NCBI GenBank assembly: GCA_947177715.1 | Contig: CAMWVM010000126.1 | Location: 1-5,365, forward strand | Reading direction: 5' to 3' | Length of the DNA: 5,365 bases | From: an uncultured Ruminococcus sp. | GTDB lineage: Bacteria; Bacillota; Clostridia; Oscillospirales; Ruminococcaceae | Shown here: positions 1 through 5,301 of the stretch, in pieces | How the letters are laid out: each line of letters opens with the position of its first letter | How positions within the stretch are numbered: the stretch's first letter is position 1 | Program-made: the position numbers and the translations under genes | The notes under the pieces: model-generated | Database searches by the model: none | Told to the model about the DNA's origin: nothing | Seen by the model: the letters and a program-made list of their open reading frames with translations, nothing else

Positions 1-3000
1 CAATGCTGTAAATGTAACTGCGGACCTCTATGTAATGCTCGGTCAGTTTGAAGAGCTTACATGCGATGGAAAATCAATGATAAGAGGTGCAGACTACGTT
101 GTAAGCGGAAATACTGTTACAATCAATAAGAATTATTTCAAGACTCTTGAATTAGGCAAACATACATTTAAGTTTGTATTCACAGAGGGTAACAGTCCTG
201 CCCCGGTAATCACGGTAACTGACAGTTCAATTATTGATCCTGAATTGTCTACATATTCATTGGACATTGATAAGAGCCCATTTGTTGTTGAAGATGTTGA
301 CATTACAATGACTTTGAATAACAACGAATTCAGAGGCATCAGCAACGGAAAAACTGCTCTTGTTGAAGGAACAGACTATACTGTTTCAGGAAACACAGTT
401 ACATTCAAAGCAGATTATCTCGCTTCACTTGCAACTGGTGAAACTGTTCTTGTATTTGACTTCTATGAAGGTAATGATAAGTCGCTTACACTTAATGTAA
501 CAGACTCATCCACAAGAGTATGGACAGGAAGCGTTTCTCTTGGAAACTGGAATAACACTTTGACAGTGAACAAGAATCTCAGTGAATGGTTGTCCGGAAA
601 GCTTAAGATCACACTGAAAAATGCAAGCGGCTGTCAGCTTCAGCTTAATTATCTTGACAGCACCGGAACAGCAGTTAAAATTGTAGATTATACAAACGAA
701 TTTACTGCAGATGAATATGTATTTACACTATCTCAGTCTGACTTTAACAAGCTCAGAACATGCACCGGAATTACGATTAAAGGAAAAAATGCTACAATTG
801 TTGCGATTGACGTAATTGACGGAGTAAGAGATACAAATGTAAAACCTGATGATTCATCTTCAGCAGCTGACAGCTCTTCTATTGAAGATAGCTCCTCTGT
901 TGCTGATAGTTCATCAAATTCTGACAGTTCATCAGTTGCAGATAGTTCTTCTGTAGCTGACAGCTCTTCAACAGTTGAGCCTGTAGGCGATGCTCAGGAA
1001 GTAATGGCAATCATTGACGATAGCATTAATTCAAGCGTTAAATATATTACAGGTTCAGCATCTGACGTAAGAGTAGACGAAGATTTCATTAACAATAAGA
1101 GCGGTGCAACAAAGCTTTCACTTGCACTTCCTTTCACAGTTGATGATTTGAATTCAGATTATACAGTTAAGATTTACGCTAAGGGACAATCAAGCCCTAA
1201 GGCTTTCGTATCTGACGCAAACGGCAACTACTTTAATTCAAAATCTATTACAGAGCAGAACTGGACAGCATTGAAAACAGAGCCTGCAACGATTATTGTT
1301 AAGGGTTCACAGTTCGGAAAAACAGGCACATATTATGCTGGTATCACTGCAAATGAATATATCAATTTCTATAAGATTACTGTAACAAAATCACCAAGCA
1401 AGGGCGATGATTCTTCTAAAGCTGATGATTCATCATTACCTGAAGTAACAGGAACACCTGAATGTGCTTCAATTAACCTTACACTTACAGGTATAATCGG
1501 AGCAAATGCATATTATACTGTTCCTACTGGCTATATTAACAACAATTATAAGGTAGAGGCTGTTTTCTCTGCTAAAAATGTTGATGATGTTAGGGTAGCT
1601 CTTAATAAGAGCAATACAAAAACAATCAACGGTCAAAAGGCATATGTATTTACACTTCCTGTAAAATCATGCGATATGTCAAAGAGATATAACGTAAAAC
1701 TTGTTGTAAGTACTTCAAGTGGCAAGGAAGTTGTATCTACAGCATCAGTTTCACTCAATCTGAATGCTTATATAACTTCACTCGCAAGCATTGGCAGCGA
1801 TGATGAAAAAGCATTTGCGAGTGCAATGCAGACATATGGCTATTATTCACAGAAAATGTTTAATACCACTGATAGACTTCCTTCAGTAAAATTAATTGAT
1901 CTTAGCGATGTAACATACAGAACTGTAAGAAATTACTCATCAAAAATAGTTGCATTGGATGGACAGGTCAAGGGAGATATTTTTGGTACAACATTGTATC
2001 TTGATTCCGGCACAGGAATAAGAAGCTACGTGAAAAATCTTGCAAATGTTAATACGAATAATCTATATTTGCAGTATTCTGTAAATGGAAAATCCAAGAG
2101 AGTAAAAGCCGTATATTCAGAAGAAAATCAGGCATATTACGGTGAGATTTCCGATATCGCAGCAAATAGACTTTCAACAGTTTATGACATCTGTTTCTGT
2201 GAAGGAAATACTCCAATTACAAATACTATTCAGTATGGTGCATACTCTTATATTTATGCTACCTTAAGATCTTCAAGTTCAGTTGATGAACAGAATCTTG
2301 TTAAAGCTCTTTACAAGTATTCAATAGCTGCTGAAAAGCTTATTCCTCCTACTGAAGATTTGGAAGATAACCTTGACACAGCTGTAACAGATTCAACAAG
2401 AGAAAACTTCGGTGATTATGTCGGCGTAATTTCTAATGTTGATATCAATGGTACAAAACTTTATTCACAGGATGACTTAGTTAAGGAATTCGGAAGTTTC
2501 GGTAACCTCTATGACAAATCATTATATAACAATGGAAAAGGCTCAGATGTAGCGATTGCATTCTGCGGATGGAATCTTGCAAACTATATTGAAGACCCTG
2601 ACCTTGCATATAAGATGAATTTCTTCACTGAAGGCGGAGAATATGGTGCAAGAAGAATGACTTTCATTCCAACATACTTCCTTGATACTTATGAAGAAGG
2701 AATCATGGTAAATGGTAAGAATACTCTTACACCAGACCAGCAGGCTGAAATAATGGCTGAAGCTATCAAGATGGGAGTTAGCATTAACTATAGACTTCAT
2801 ATTGACCCGCAAAGATTTGCTCCTGAAGCAGGAAGCTATTCAAAGGTAGACATTGCAATTCCTGGTTCACAGTGGTGGAGAGGTGAATTCACAAAGGTTA
2901 ATCCAATGGGTGACGATTATATCGCAATGATCGACCAAGGATTTGAATCACTTGAAAAGACATTTAAGCTTATAGGTAATACAAAGCTTTCTGAGCCTAT

Positions 3001-3817
3001 CAGATTCGATATCGGCGCTGAGCTTATGACTTCAATTAAGAATTATACTGGCGAATGGATAGAACTTGTTGAATACTGTAAGGCAAAGAGAGATGCAAGC
3101 CCATTGCTCAGAGATAACGTAATCATCGGATACAACTTCTGTCACCATATTGAATACTTGATTGAAATTGAAGACCACGATGACTATTTTGAAAGAATCA
3201 ACGGAACAGGTATCACTTATAAAGATAGACAGGACCTTCTCTTTGTAGATGATATGCCTGAAGAAAACAGACTTCTCCTTGGTGAATTCATCAAGAGCCT
3301 TGATTCATTCTCTGTTTCACAATATATGCCTATGGATATATTTGTACCTGCAGATTTGAAGAGTACAAACGTAGCAACAACTCCTGAAGATGTACGTGAC
3401 GCTCTTCTTACACATGAACAGAACTTCCTACAGAAAATTCTTATTGGTAAATTGGGAATTGCTCCTGAAGAAATTCCTCCTCTGCACCTTGGCGAATATG
3501 GAATGGGTATCAAGGGTCTTACCGCTCCAAACGTTTGGGACAGAACAGCATGGACAGATAATGAGCTTGCTACTTATGAGGCTCAGCGCAAACATATGGA
3601 AATAGCAATTAAGGGCCTTTTGATGTATATGCAGGACGAGAGAACAGTTGCAAAAACACTTGCACTTTGGATTTCAGGTGCTCCATATGACTTTATAAAC
3701 TTCTATCCTGGAATGAATATTGGTGATGAAGGTCATGGATATCCTGGAGAAGCAGCATATAACGCTAATGCAGCTCAAACACTTATTGATTATTGGCACG
3801 GAGCAACAATTAGCTAA
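1..3817 (+). CDS. Large modular extracellular glycoside hydrolase, clan GH-A-like (GH113-like) catalytic domain; 5' end missing
   Basis: The frame is open to the left edge (first full codon at base 2), so the start and any signal peptide lie outside. The ATG at 35 is not a start: it lies inside an X2 beta strand and lacks a Shine-Dalgarno. Residues below count from that Met. Two X2/Ig-like modules (to ~65 and 66-158) share the pattern G-x-DY-x-VSGNTVT and end in V-T-DSS. A beta-sandwich CBM-like module (~160-262, WTGSVSLGNW) follows, then a DSSSxx linker (273-312), a second CBM-like module (~317-452), a short DDSS linker, a mixed module (~475-772), and a C-terminal TIM-barrel-like domain (~785-1260). 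Barrel motifs are NYRLHID (919-924), QWWRGEF, DIGAELM with Glu996 (proposed acid/base, beta-4) and HLGEYG with Glu1154 (proposed nucleophile, beta-7). The family and a mannan-type substrate are inferred from motif style. No dockerin or LPxTG motif is visible at the C-terminus. Reality of the gene is certain; the exact GH family is not. Confidence 0.93.
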   Translation, partial: NAVNVTADLYVMLGQFEELTCDGKSMIRGADYVVSGNTVTINKNYFKTLELGKHTFKFVFTEGNSPAPVITVTDSSIIDPELSTYSLDIDKSPFVVEDVDITMTLNNNEFRGISNGKTALVEGTDYTVSGNTVTFKADYLASLATGETVLVFDFYEGNDKSLTLNVTDSSTRVWTGSVSLGNWNNTLTVNKNLSEWLSGKLKITLKNASGCQLQLNYLDSTGTAVKIVDYTNEFTADEYVFTLSQSDFNKLRTCTGITIKGKNATIVAIDVIDGVRDTNVKPDDSSSAADSSSIEDSSSVADSSSNSDSSSVADSSSVADSSSTVEPVGDAQEVMAIIDDSINSSVKYITGSASDVRVDEDFINNKSGATKLSLALPFTVDDLNSDYTVKIYAKGQSSPKAFVSDANGNYFNSKSITEQNWTALKTEPATIIVKGSQFGKTGTYYAGITANEYINFYKITVTKSPSKGDDSSKADDSSLPEVTGTPECASINLTLTGIIGANAYYTVPTGYINNNYKVEAVFSAKNVDDVRVALNKSNTKTINGQKAYVFTLPVKSCDMSKRYNVKLVVSTSSGKEVVSTASVSLNLNAYITSLASIGSDDEKAFASAMQTYGYYSQKMFNTTDRLPSVKLIDLSDVTYRTVRNYSSKIVALDGQVKGDIFGTTLYLDSGTGIRSYVKNLANVNTNNLYLQYSVNGKSKRVKAVYSEENQAYYGEISDIAANRLSTVYDICFCEGNTPITNTIQYGAYSYIYATLRSSSSVDEQNLVKALYKYSIAAEKLIPPTEDLEDNLDTAVTDSTRENFGDYVGVISNVDINGTKLYSQDDLVKEFGSFGNLYDKSLYNNGKGSDVAIAFCGWNLANYIEDPDLAYKMNFFTEGGEYGARRMTFIPTYFLDTYEEGIMVNGKNTLTPDQQAEIMAEAIKMGVSINYRLHIDPQRFAPEAGSYSKVDIAIPGSQWWRGEFTKVNPMGDDYIAMIDQGFESLEKTFKLIGNTKLSEPIRFDIGAELMTSIKNYTGEWIELVEYCKAKRDASPLLRDNVIIGYNFCHHIEYLIEIEDHDDYFERINGTGITYKDRQDLLFVDDMPEENRLLLGEFIKSLDSFSVSQYMPMDIFVPADLKSTNVATTPEDVRDALLTHEQNFLQKILIGKLGIAPEEIPPLHLGEYGMGIKGLTAPNVWDRTAWTDNELATYEAQRKHMEIAIKGLLMYMQDERTVAKTLALWISGAPYDFINFYPGMNIGDEGHGYPGEAAYNANAAQTLIDYWHGATIS
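2..508 (+). repeat. Two consecutive X2/Ig-like module coding repeats
   Basis: Two homologous stretches of the encoded protein lie in tandem. The first is cut by the window edge (about bases 2-229), the second spans about 230-508. Both carry the series small-polar Gly, then G-(A/T)-DY-x-VSGNTVT, a Y-(F/L)-x-(T/S)-L turn, a F-x-F-x-EGN strand and a terminal VTDSS. This is the pattern of CBM_X2 (Ig-like) modules in clostridial cellulases and surface proteins, thought to act as spacers or wall/polysaccharide-binding units. At DNA level the two copies are well diverged. Confidence 0.7.
851..970 (+). repeat. Seven-copy DSSSxx hexapeptide linker repeat
   Basis: Seven in-register 18-bp units encode DSSS followed by two variable residues (AA, IE, VA, NS, VA, VA, then TV). 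Serine codons are thoroughly mixed (TCA, TCT, AGC, AGT, TCC), so the peptide periodicity is conserved while the DNA repeat has decayed. It separates two beta-sandwich modules and is a flexible acidic/Ser-rich linker typical of ruminococcal extracellular enzymes. A shorter DDSS-type linker recurs near 1400-1440. Confidence 0.85.
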
Positions 3818-3836
3818 TTGCAAAAATTAAAATAAT

Positions 3837-3874
3837 AAATAACCCCTGGTTTCATTTGAAATCAGGGGTTATTT
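3837..3874. terminator. Bidirectional intrinsic terminator between convergent genes
   Basis: The arms 3837-3853 and 3858-3874 pair over 17 positions: 12 perfect bp (AAATAACCCCTG / CAGGGGTTATTT), one G-T wobble (3849/3862), then four more bp closing an ATTT loop. On the + strand the stem ends in TTATTT and is followed by ATGTTTTTC; on the - strand it is followed by ATTATTTTAATTTTTG. It begins 19 bases after the stop of the glycoside hydrolase gene. Its right arm includes the stop codon and last four sense codons of the - strand DUF5131 gene. Confidence 0.9.
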
Positions 3875-4611
3875 ATGTTTTTCATTTGTTTTAAATATTC
3901 CATTCCTTTTTTTGCCTGAGAATATTCGTCATGATGTTTTATTTTGTATTGCCTTCCGTCCTTTATAAAATTAGAACCGGTCTGATGAAAGTCGAAAGTA
4001 ACATTATATTTATCGCAGGTGTCCTTGATATGGCATATCCATGAAAAATCGCATATTCTTGCATTTTCATAAGATTCTCCGCCGACAGATACTAAATTTA
4101 TCTTTTCTGTGCATAAAAAGCGGCTTAAATCAACTTTCTCTAATATGGGAGCAACAAAAACGTACTTGTGTTTCGCACTTATATCAAGTAAAATGGGAAG
4201 CCGTTCATCCGCCTTGTTTTGATTTTCACAGGTAACGGCAATGATAACGTTTTCATAGCCATCGCCCCAGTCCTCTGGAACACATAGATTAAAACGTTCA
4301 ATCCTTTTTGTGCAAATTAAGAAGTTTACGTCGCTTCTTTTTCTGATAATATCCCATGCGTCCTTACGCCATTCATCTGCTTCTTCAATAAAAAAATCAG
4401 ACGTAAAGCATGTGGCTATCTCATTCCCTGAAGGTATCTTGTAATTTCCGTATCTGTCTTTTTTTAAGGGAAGATCAAAATACGTCTTGGACCTTGTTAC
4501 AATACTCGCATCTTTACCTCGCAGATTATCTAAAAAATATACATAGCAATTTAAACAGCCTGGGCTGCATTTATGACATCCGTGCCAAGGATTCCATTGC
4601 CATTTCCGCAT
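3862..4611 (-). CDS. DUF5131 / phage Gp37-Gp68 family radical-SAM-like protein
   Basis: A complete 249-residue protein, a usual length for the family. The N-terminus carries the family signature WNPWHGC (6-12) running into CSPGC-x2-CY (15-23). Cys15, Cys19 and Cys22 make a CxxxCxxC spacing as in radical SAM [4Fe-4S] proteins, and Cys12 is an additional cysteine. Further family blocks are SDFF...DEWRKDAWDII (71-89), FLICTKRIER (97-106), NVIIAVTCENQ...DERLPIL (121-141), SVGGES...R (176-186) and a C-terminal FDFHQTG (206-212), where relatives often have FxFKQxG. The biochemical role of the family is unknown; it is common in phages and mobile regions, where a TcmP partner gene may sit beside it. 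None is seen here. The ATG is fixed by AAAGGAG seven bases upstream. It has its own promoter and is convergent with the hydrolase gene. The call is firm at family level; catalysis is inferred. Confidence 0.9.
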   Translation of the reverse strand: MRKWQWNPWHGCHKCSPGCLNCYVYFLDNLRGKDASIVTRSKTYFDLPLKKDRYGNYKIPSGNEIATCFTSDFFIEEADEWRKDAWDIIRKRSDVNFLICTKRIERFNLCVPEDWGDGYENVIIAVTCENQNKADERLPILLDISAKHKYVFVAPILEKVDLSRFLCTEKINLVSVGGESYENARICDFSWICHIKDTCDKYNVTFDFHQTGSNFIKDGRQYKIKHHDEYSQAKKGMEYLKQMKNINNP

Positions 4612-4618
4612 ATGTTTT

Positions 4619-4625
4619 CTCCTTT
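4619..4625 (-). promoter_or_regulatory. Shine-Dalgarno of the DUF5131 gene
   Basis: On the - strand this reads AAAGGAG, ending seven bases before the ATG at 4611-4609. It is a near-perfect anti-16S match with ideal spacing and fixes the start codon. Confidence 0.88.
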
Positions 4626-4672
4626 TAAATTAATAAATCTATTGTAACCTTCTGCTTTATATTCTATTTTAA

Positions 4673-4701
4673 ATAGTATCACAAATGCAATATCATGTCA
4701 A
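4673..4701 (-). promoter_or_regulatory. Sigma-A type promoter of the DUF5131 gene
   Basis: On the - strand, TTGACA (4701-4696) is followed by a 17-base spacer and TACTAT (4678-4673), with TGA immediately before the -10 (extended -10). The -35 is a perfect consensus hexamer and the -10 differs at one position. It implies a start near 4666 and a roughly 55-base leader. The -35 begins one base beyond the edge of the repeat unit starting at 4703. Confidence 0.82.
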
Positions 4702-4734
4702 TGTGCTCGACCGCACAGGTCAATTCTCGCCAAT

Positions 4735-4758
4735 CAAGTTTGATACCAAGTTTGATAC
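4735..4758. repeat. 12-bp exact tandem duplication
   Basis: CAAGTTTGATAC occurs twice in a row here and once at the matching place in unit 3 (5042-5053). It therefore arose in unit 1 after the larger duplication, or was lost from unit 3. Confidence 0.9.
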
Positions 4759-4825
4759 AAAGATAAATTTGTTTTGGCTCGAGTCAGTGCTTTAATTGAA
4801 GTATTTATTTTCTAATAATAACGGG

Positions 4826-4860
4826 AACAAAAATACCCGTCATCACAAATTGATAACGGG
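4826..4860 (-). terminator. Weakened terminator-like hairpin at the end of repeat unit 1
   Basis: On the - strand CCCGT (4860-4856) pairs with ACGGG (4840-4836), with a further ATCA/TGAT inner pairing, then TATTTTTG. It corresponds to the tRNA terminator in unit 3, but the outer three pairs present there are lost because the repeat match stops at 4860. Confidence 0.5.
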
Positions 4861-5009
4861 GTCCTCGACCGGACGGGGCAATTTACGTTATAGATGTGTA
4901 ATTAATTCAAGAATCGTGCACGCTATTAAAAGCTTGATGAATAATTGTCTATAATAAATCATTTTTCGAGCGGCACAAAATAAAAATCCCACGCAAACTA
5001 ATGTGCGAG
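4861..5009. repeat. Diverged middle unit (unit 2) of the noncoding array
   Basis: This 149-bp stretch exactly fills the gap between the two near-identical units and is of similar length. Its first bases (GTCCTCGACCGGAC then GGGGCAATT) match the opening of units 1 and 3 with paired changes that keep the small stem. Its right end holds an A-rich run and a hairpin in the same place as the terminators of the other units. The middle ~100 bases show no clear similarity to the other units by eye, so common descent over the whole length is an inference. No gene is seen. Confidence 0.5.
4926..4955 (+). promoter_or_regulatory. Candidate + strand promoter
   Basis: A perfect TATAAT lies at 4950-4955, with a weak TTAAAA -35 (four of six matches) 18 bases upstream at 4926-4931. 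In AT-rich noncoding DNA a perfect -10 can occur by chance. It is listed because a + strand hairpin with a T-run at 5265-5301 has no other visible + strand source. Confidence 0.25.
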
Positions 5010-5012
5010 GTG
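4977..5012 (-). terminator. Candidate - strand terminator closing unit 2
   Basis: On the - strand CC-T-CGCA pairs with TGCG-T-GG across an 8-base loop with one T-T mismatch, followed by GATTTTTATTTTG. The stem is modest but the T-tract is good. It would stop - strand transcripts that read past the tRNA terminator or start in unit 3. Confidence 0.4.
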
Positions 5013-5155
5013 CTCGACCGCACAGGTCAATTCTCGCCAATCAAGTTTGATACAAAGATAAATTTGTTTTGGCTCGAGTCAGTGCTTAAATTGAAATATT
5101 TATTTTCTAATAATAGCGGGAACAAAAATACCCGTCATCACAAATTGATAACGGG
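5010..5155. repeat. Noncoding repeat unit 3, adjoining the tRNA terminator
   Basis: This 146-bp unit is ~98% identical to unit 1 outside the 12-bp indel. Identity ends at 5155, inside the right arm of the tRNA-Arg terminator hairpin. The unit closest to the tRNA is therefore probably the original and unit 1 a copy. Outside the unit, GCGAG (5005-5009) pairs with CTCGC (5033-5037), enclosing the opening stem-loop. Confidence 0.88.
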
Positions 5156-5158
5156 TAT
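5121..5158 (-). terminator. Intrinsic terminator of tRNA-Arg
   Basis: On the - strand ATACCCGT (5158-5151) pairs perfectly with ACGGGTAT (5135-5128), and an inner ATCA/TGAT pairing extends the stem across one mismatch to a 5-base loop. It is followed by TTTTTGTT. It lies about 20 bases past the encoded CCA, as expected for a tRNA transcript end. Confidence 0.85.
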
Positions 5159-5178
5159 TGCGCCGTCCGCGCTAGGAC

Positions 5179-5255
5179 TGGTGCGCCTGGTGCGATTCGA
5201 ACGCATGACCTACAGAGTCGGAGTCTGTTACTCTATCCAGCTGAGCTACAGGCGC
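5179..5255 (-). tRNA. tRNA-Arg (anticodon CCG), CCA encoded
   Basis: On the - strand the 77-base gene folds as a standard cloverleaf. The acceptor GCGCCTG/CAGGCGC is perfect (seven pairs). The D arm is GCTC...GAGT with A14, G18G19 and A21 in place. The anticodon stem ACAGA/TCTGT encloses the loop CTCCGAC, giving anticodon CCG (+ strand 5219-5221), which reads codon CGG as arginine. The T loop is TTCGAAT on a stem with one A-C mismatch at its base (ATGCG/CGCAC). The discriminator is A, followed by genomic CCA at 5181-5179. No convincing promoter of its own is visible, so it may be cotranscribed from the right. Confidence 0.96.
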
Positions 5256-5264
5256 ATATTATTA

Positions 5265-5301
5265 GTAGCTGTCGAAGAATAAACCGACAGCTACATTTTT
5301 T
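5265..5301 (+). terminator. Strong hairpin with T6 tract in + orientation
   Basis: GTAGCTGTCG (5265-5274) and CGACAGCTAC (5285-5294) form a perfect 10-bp stem with a 10-base loop, followed on the + strand by ATTTTTT. No + strand gene is visible upstream within more than 1.4 kb. On the - strand the stem follows a possible stop codon (5302-5300) by a few bases but is trailed only by TAATAATAT, a poor terminator tail, before the tRNA begins at 5255. Confidence 0.65.

Larger units (their letters stand above)
4703..4860. repeat. Noncoding repeat unit 1 of the tRNA-downstream array
   Basis: This 158-bp unit matches unit 3 (5010-5155) with three substitutions (4793, 4801, 4821) over 146 aligned bases and one 12-bp insertion. 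The insertion is an exact tandem duplication of CAAGTTTGATAC (4735-4746 and 4747-4758). It opens with GTGCTCGACCGCAC, a 4-bp stem with a 6-base loop, and closes with a - strand terminator-like hairpin. I see no convincing ORF in it. The high identity implies a recent duplication or conversion. Confidence 0.88.

Noticed and set aside
35..37. ATG at 35 as the start of the large gene
   Set aside because: The frame is open upstream to the edge, the upstream codons continue an X2 beta strand, and there is no Shine-Dalgarno.
3217..3513. 98-codon - strand open frame inside the hydrolase gene
   Set aside because: It is opposite the conserved catalytic domain, has no recognisable domain, and is explained as a shadow of the sense frame.
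4735..4758. Operator-like ATCAA-GT-TTGAT inverted repeat
   Set aside because: The 5-bp arms in AT-rich DNA are weak, the site is not placed at a promoter, and the 12-bp duplication explains its recurrence.
4703..5155. CRISPR array
   Set aside because: The repeats are ~150 bp with near-identical full units, not short repeats separated by unique spacers of constant length.
4703..5155. attL/attR core of a tRNA-integrated element
   Set aside because: The repeat contains the tRNA terminator but none of the tRNA 3' end, and only 149 bp without an integrase lie between the copies, so a classic att pair is not supported.
5001..5282. 93-codon + strand open frame
   Set aside because: It runs across repeat unit 3, the tRNA terminator and the antisense of tRNA-Arg, and has no ribosome binding site; it is a chance frame.
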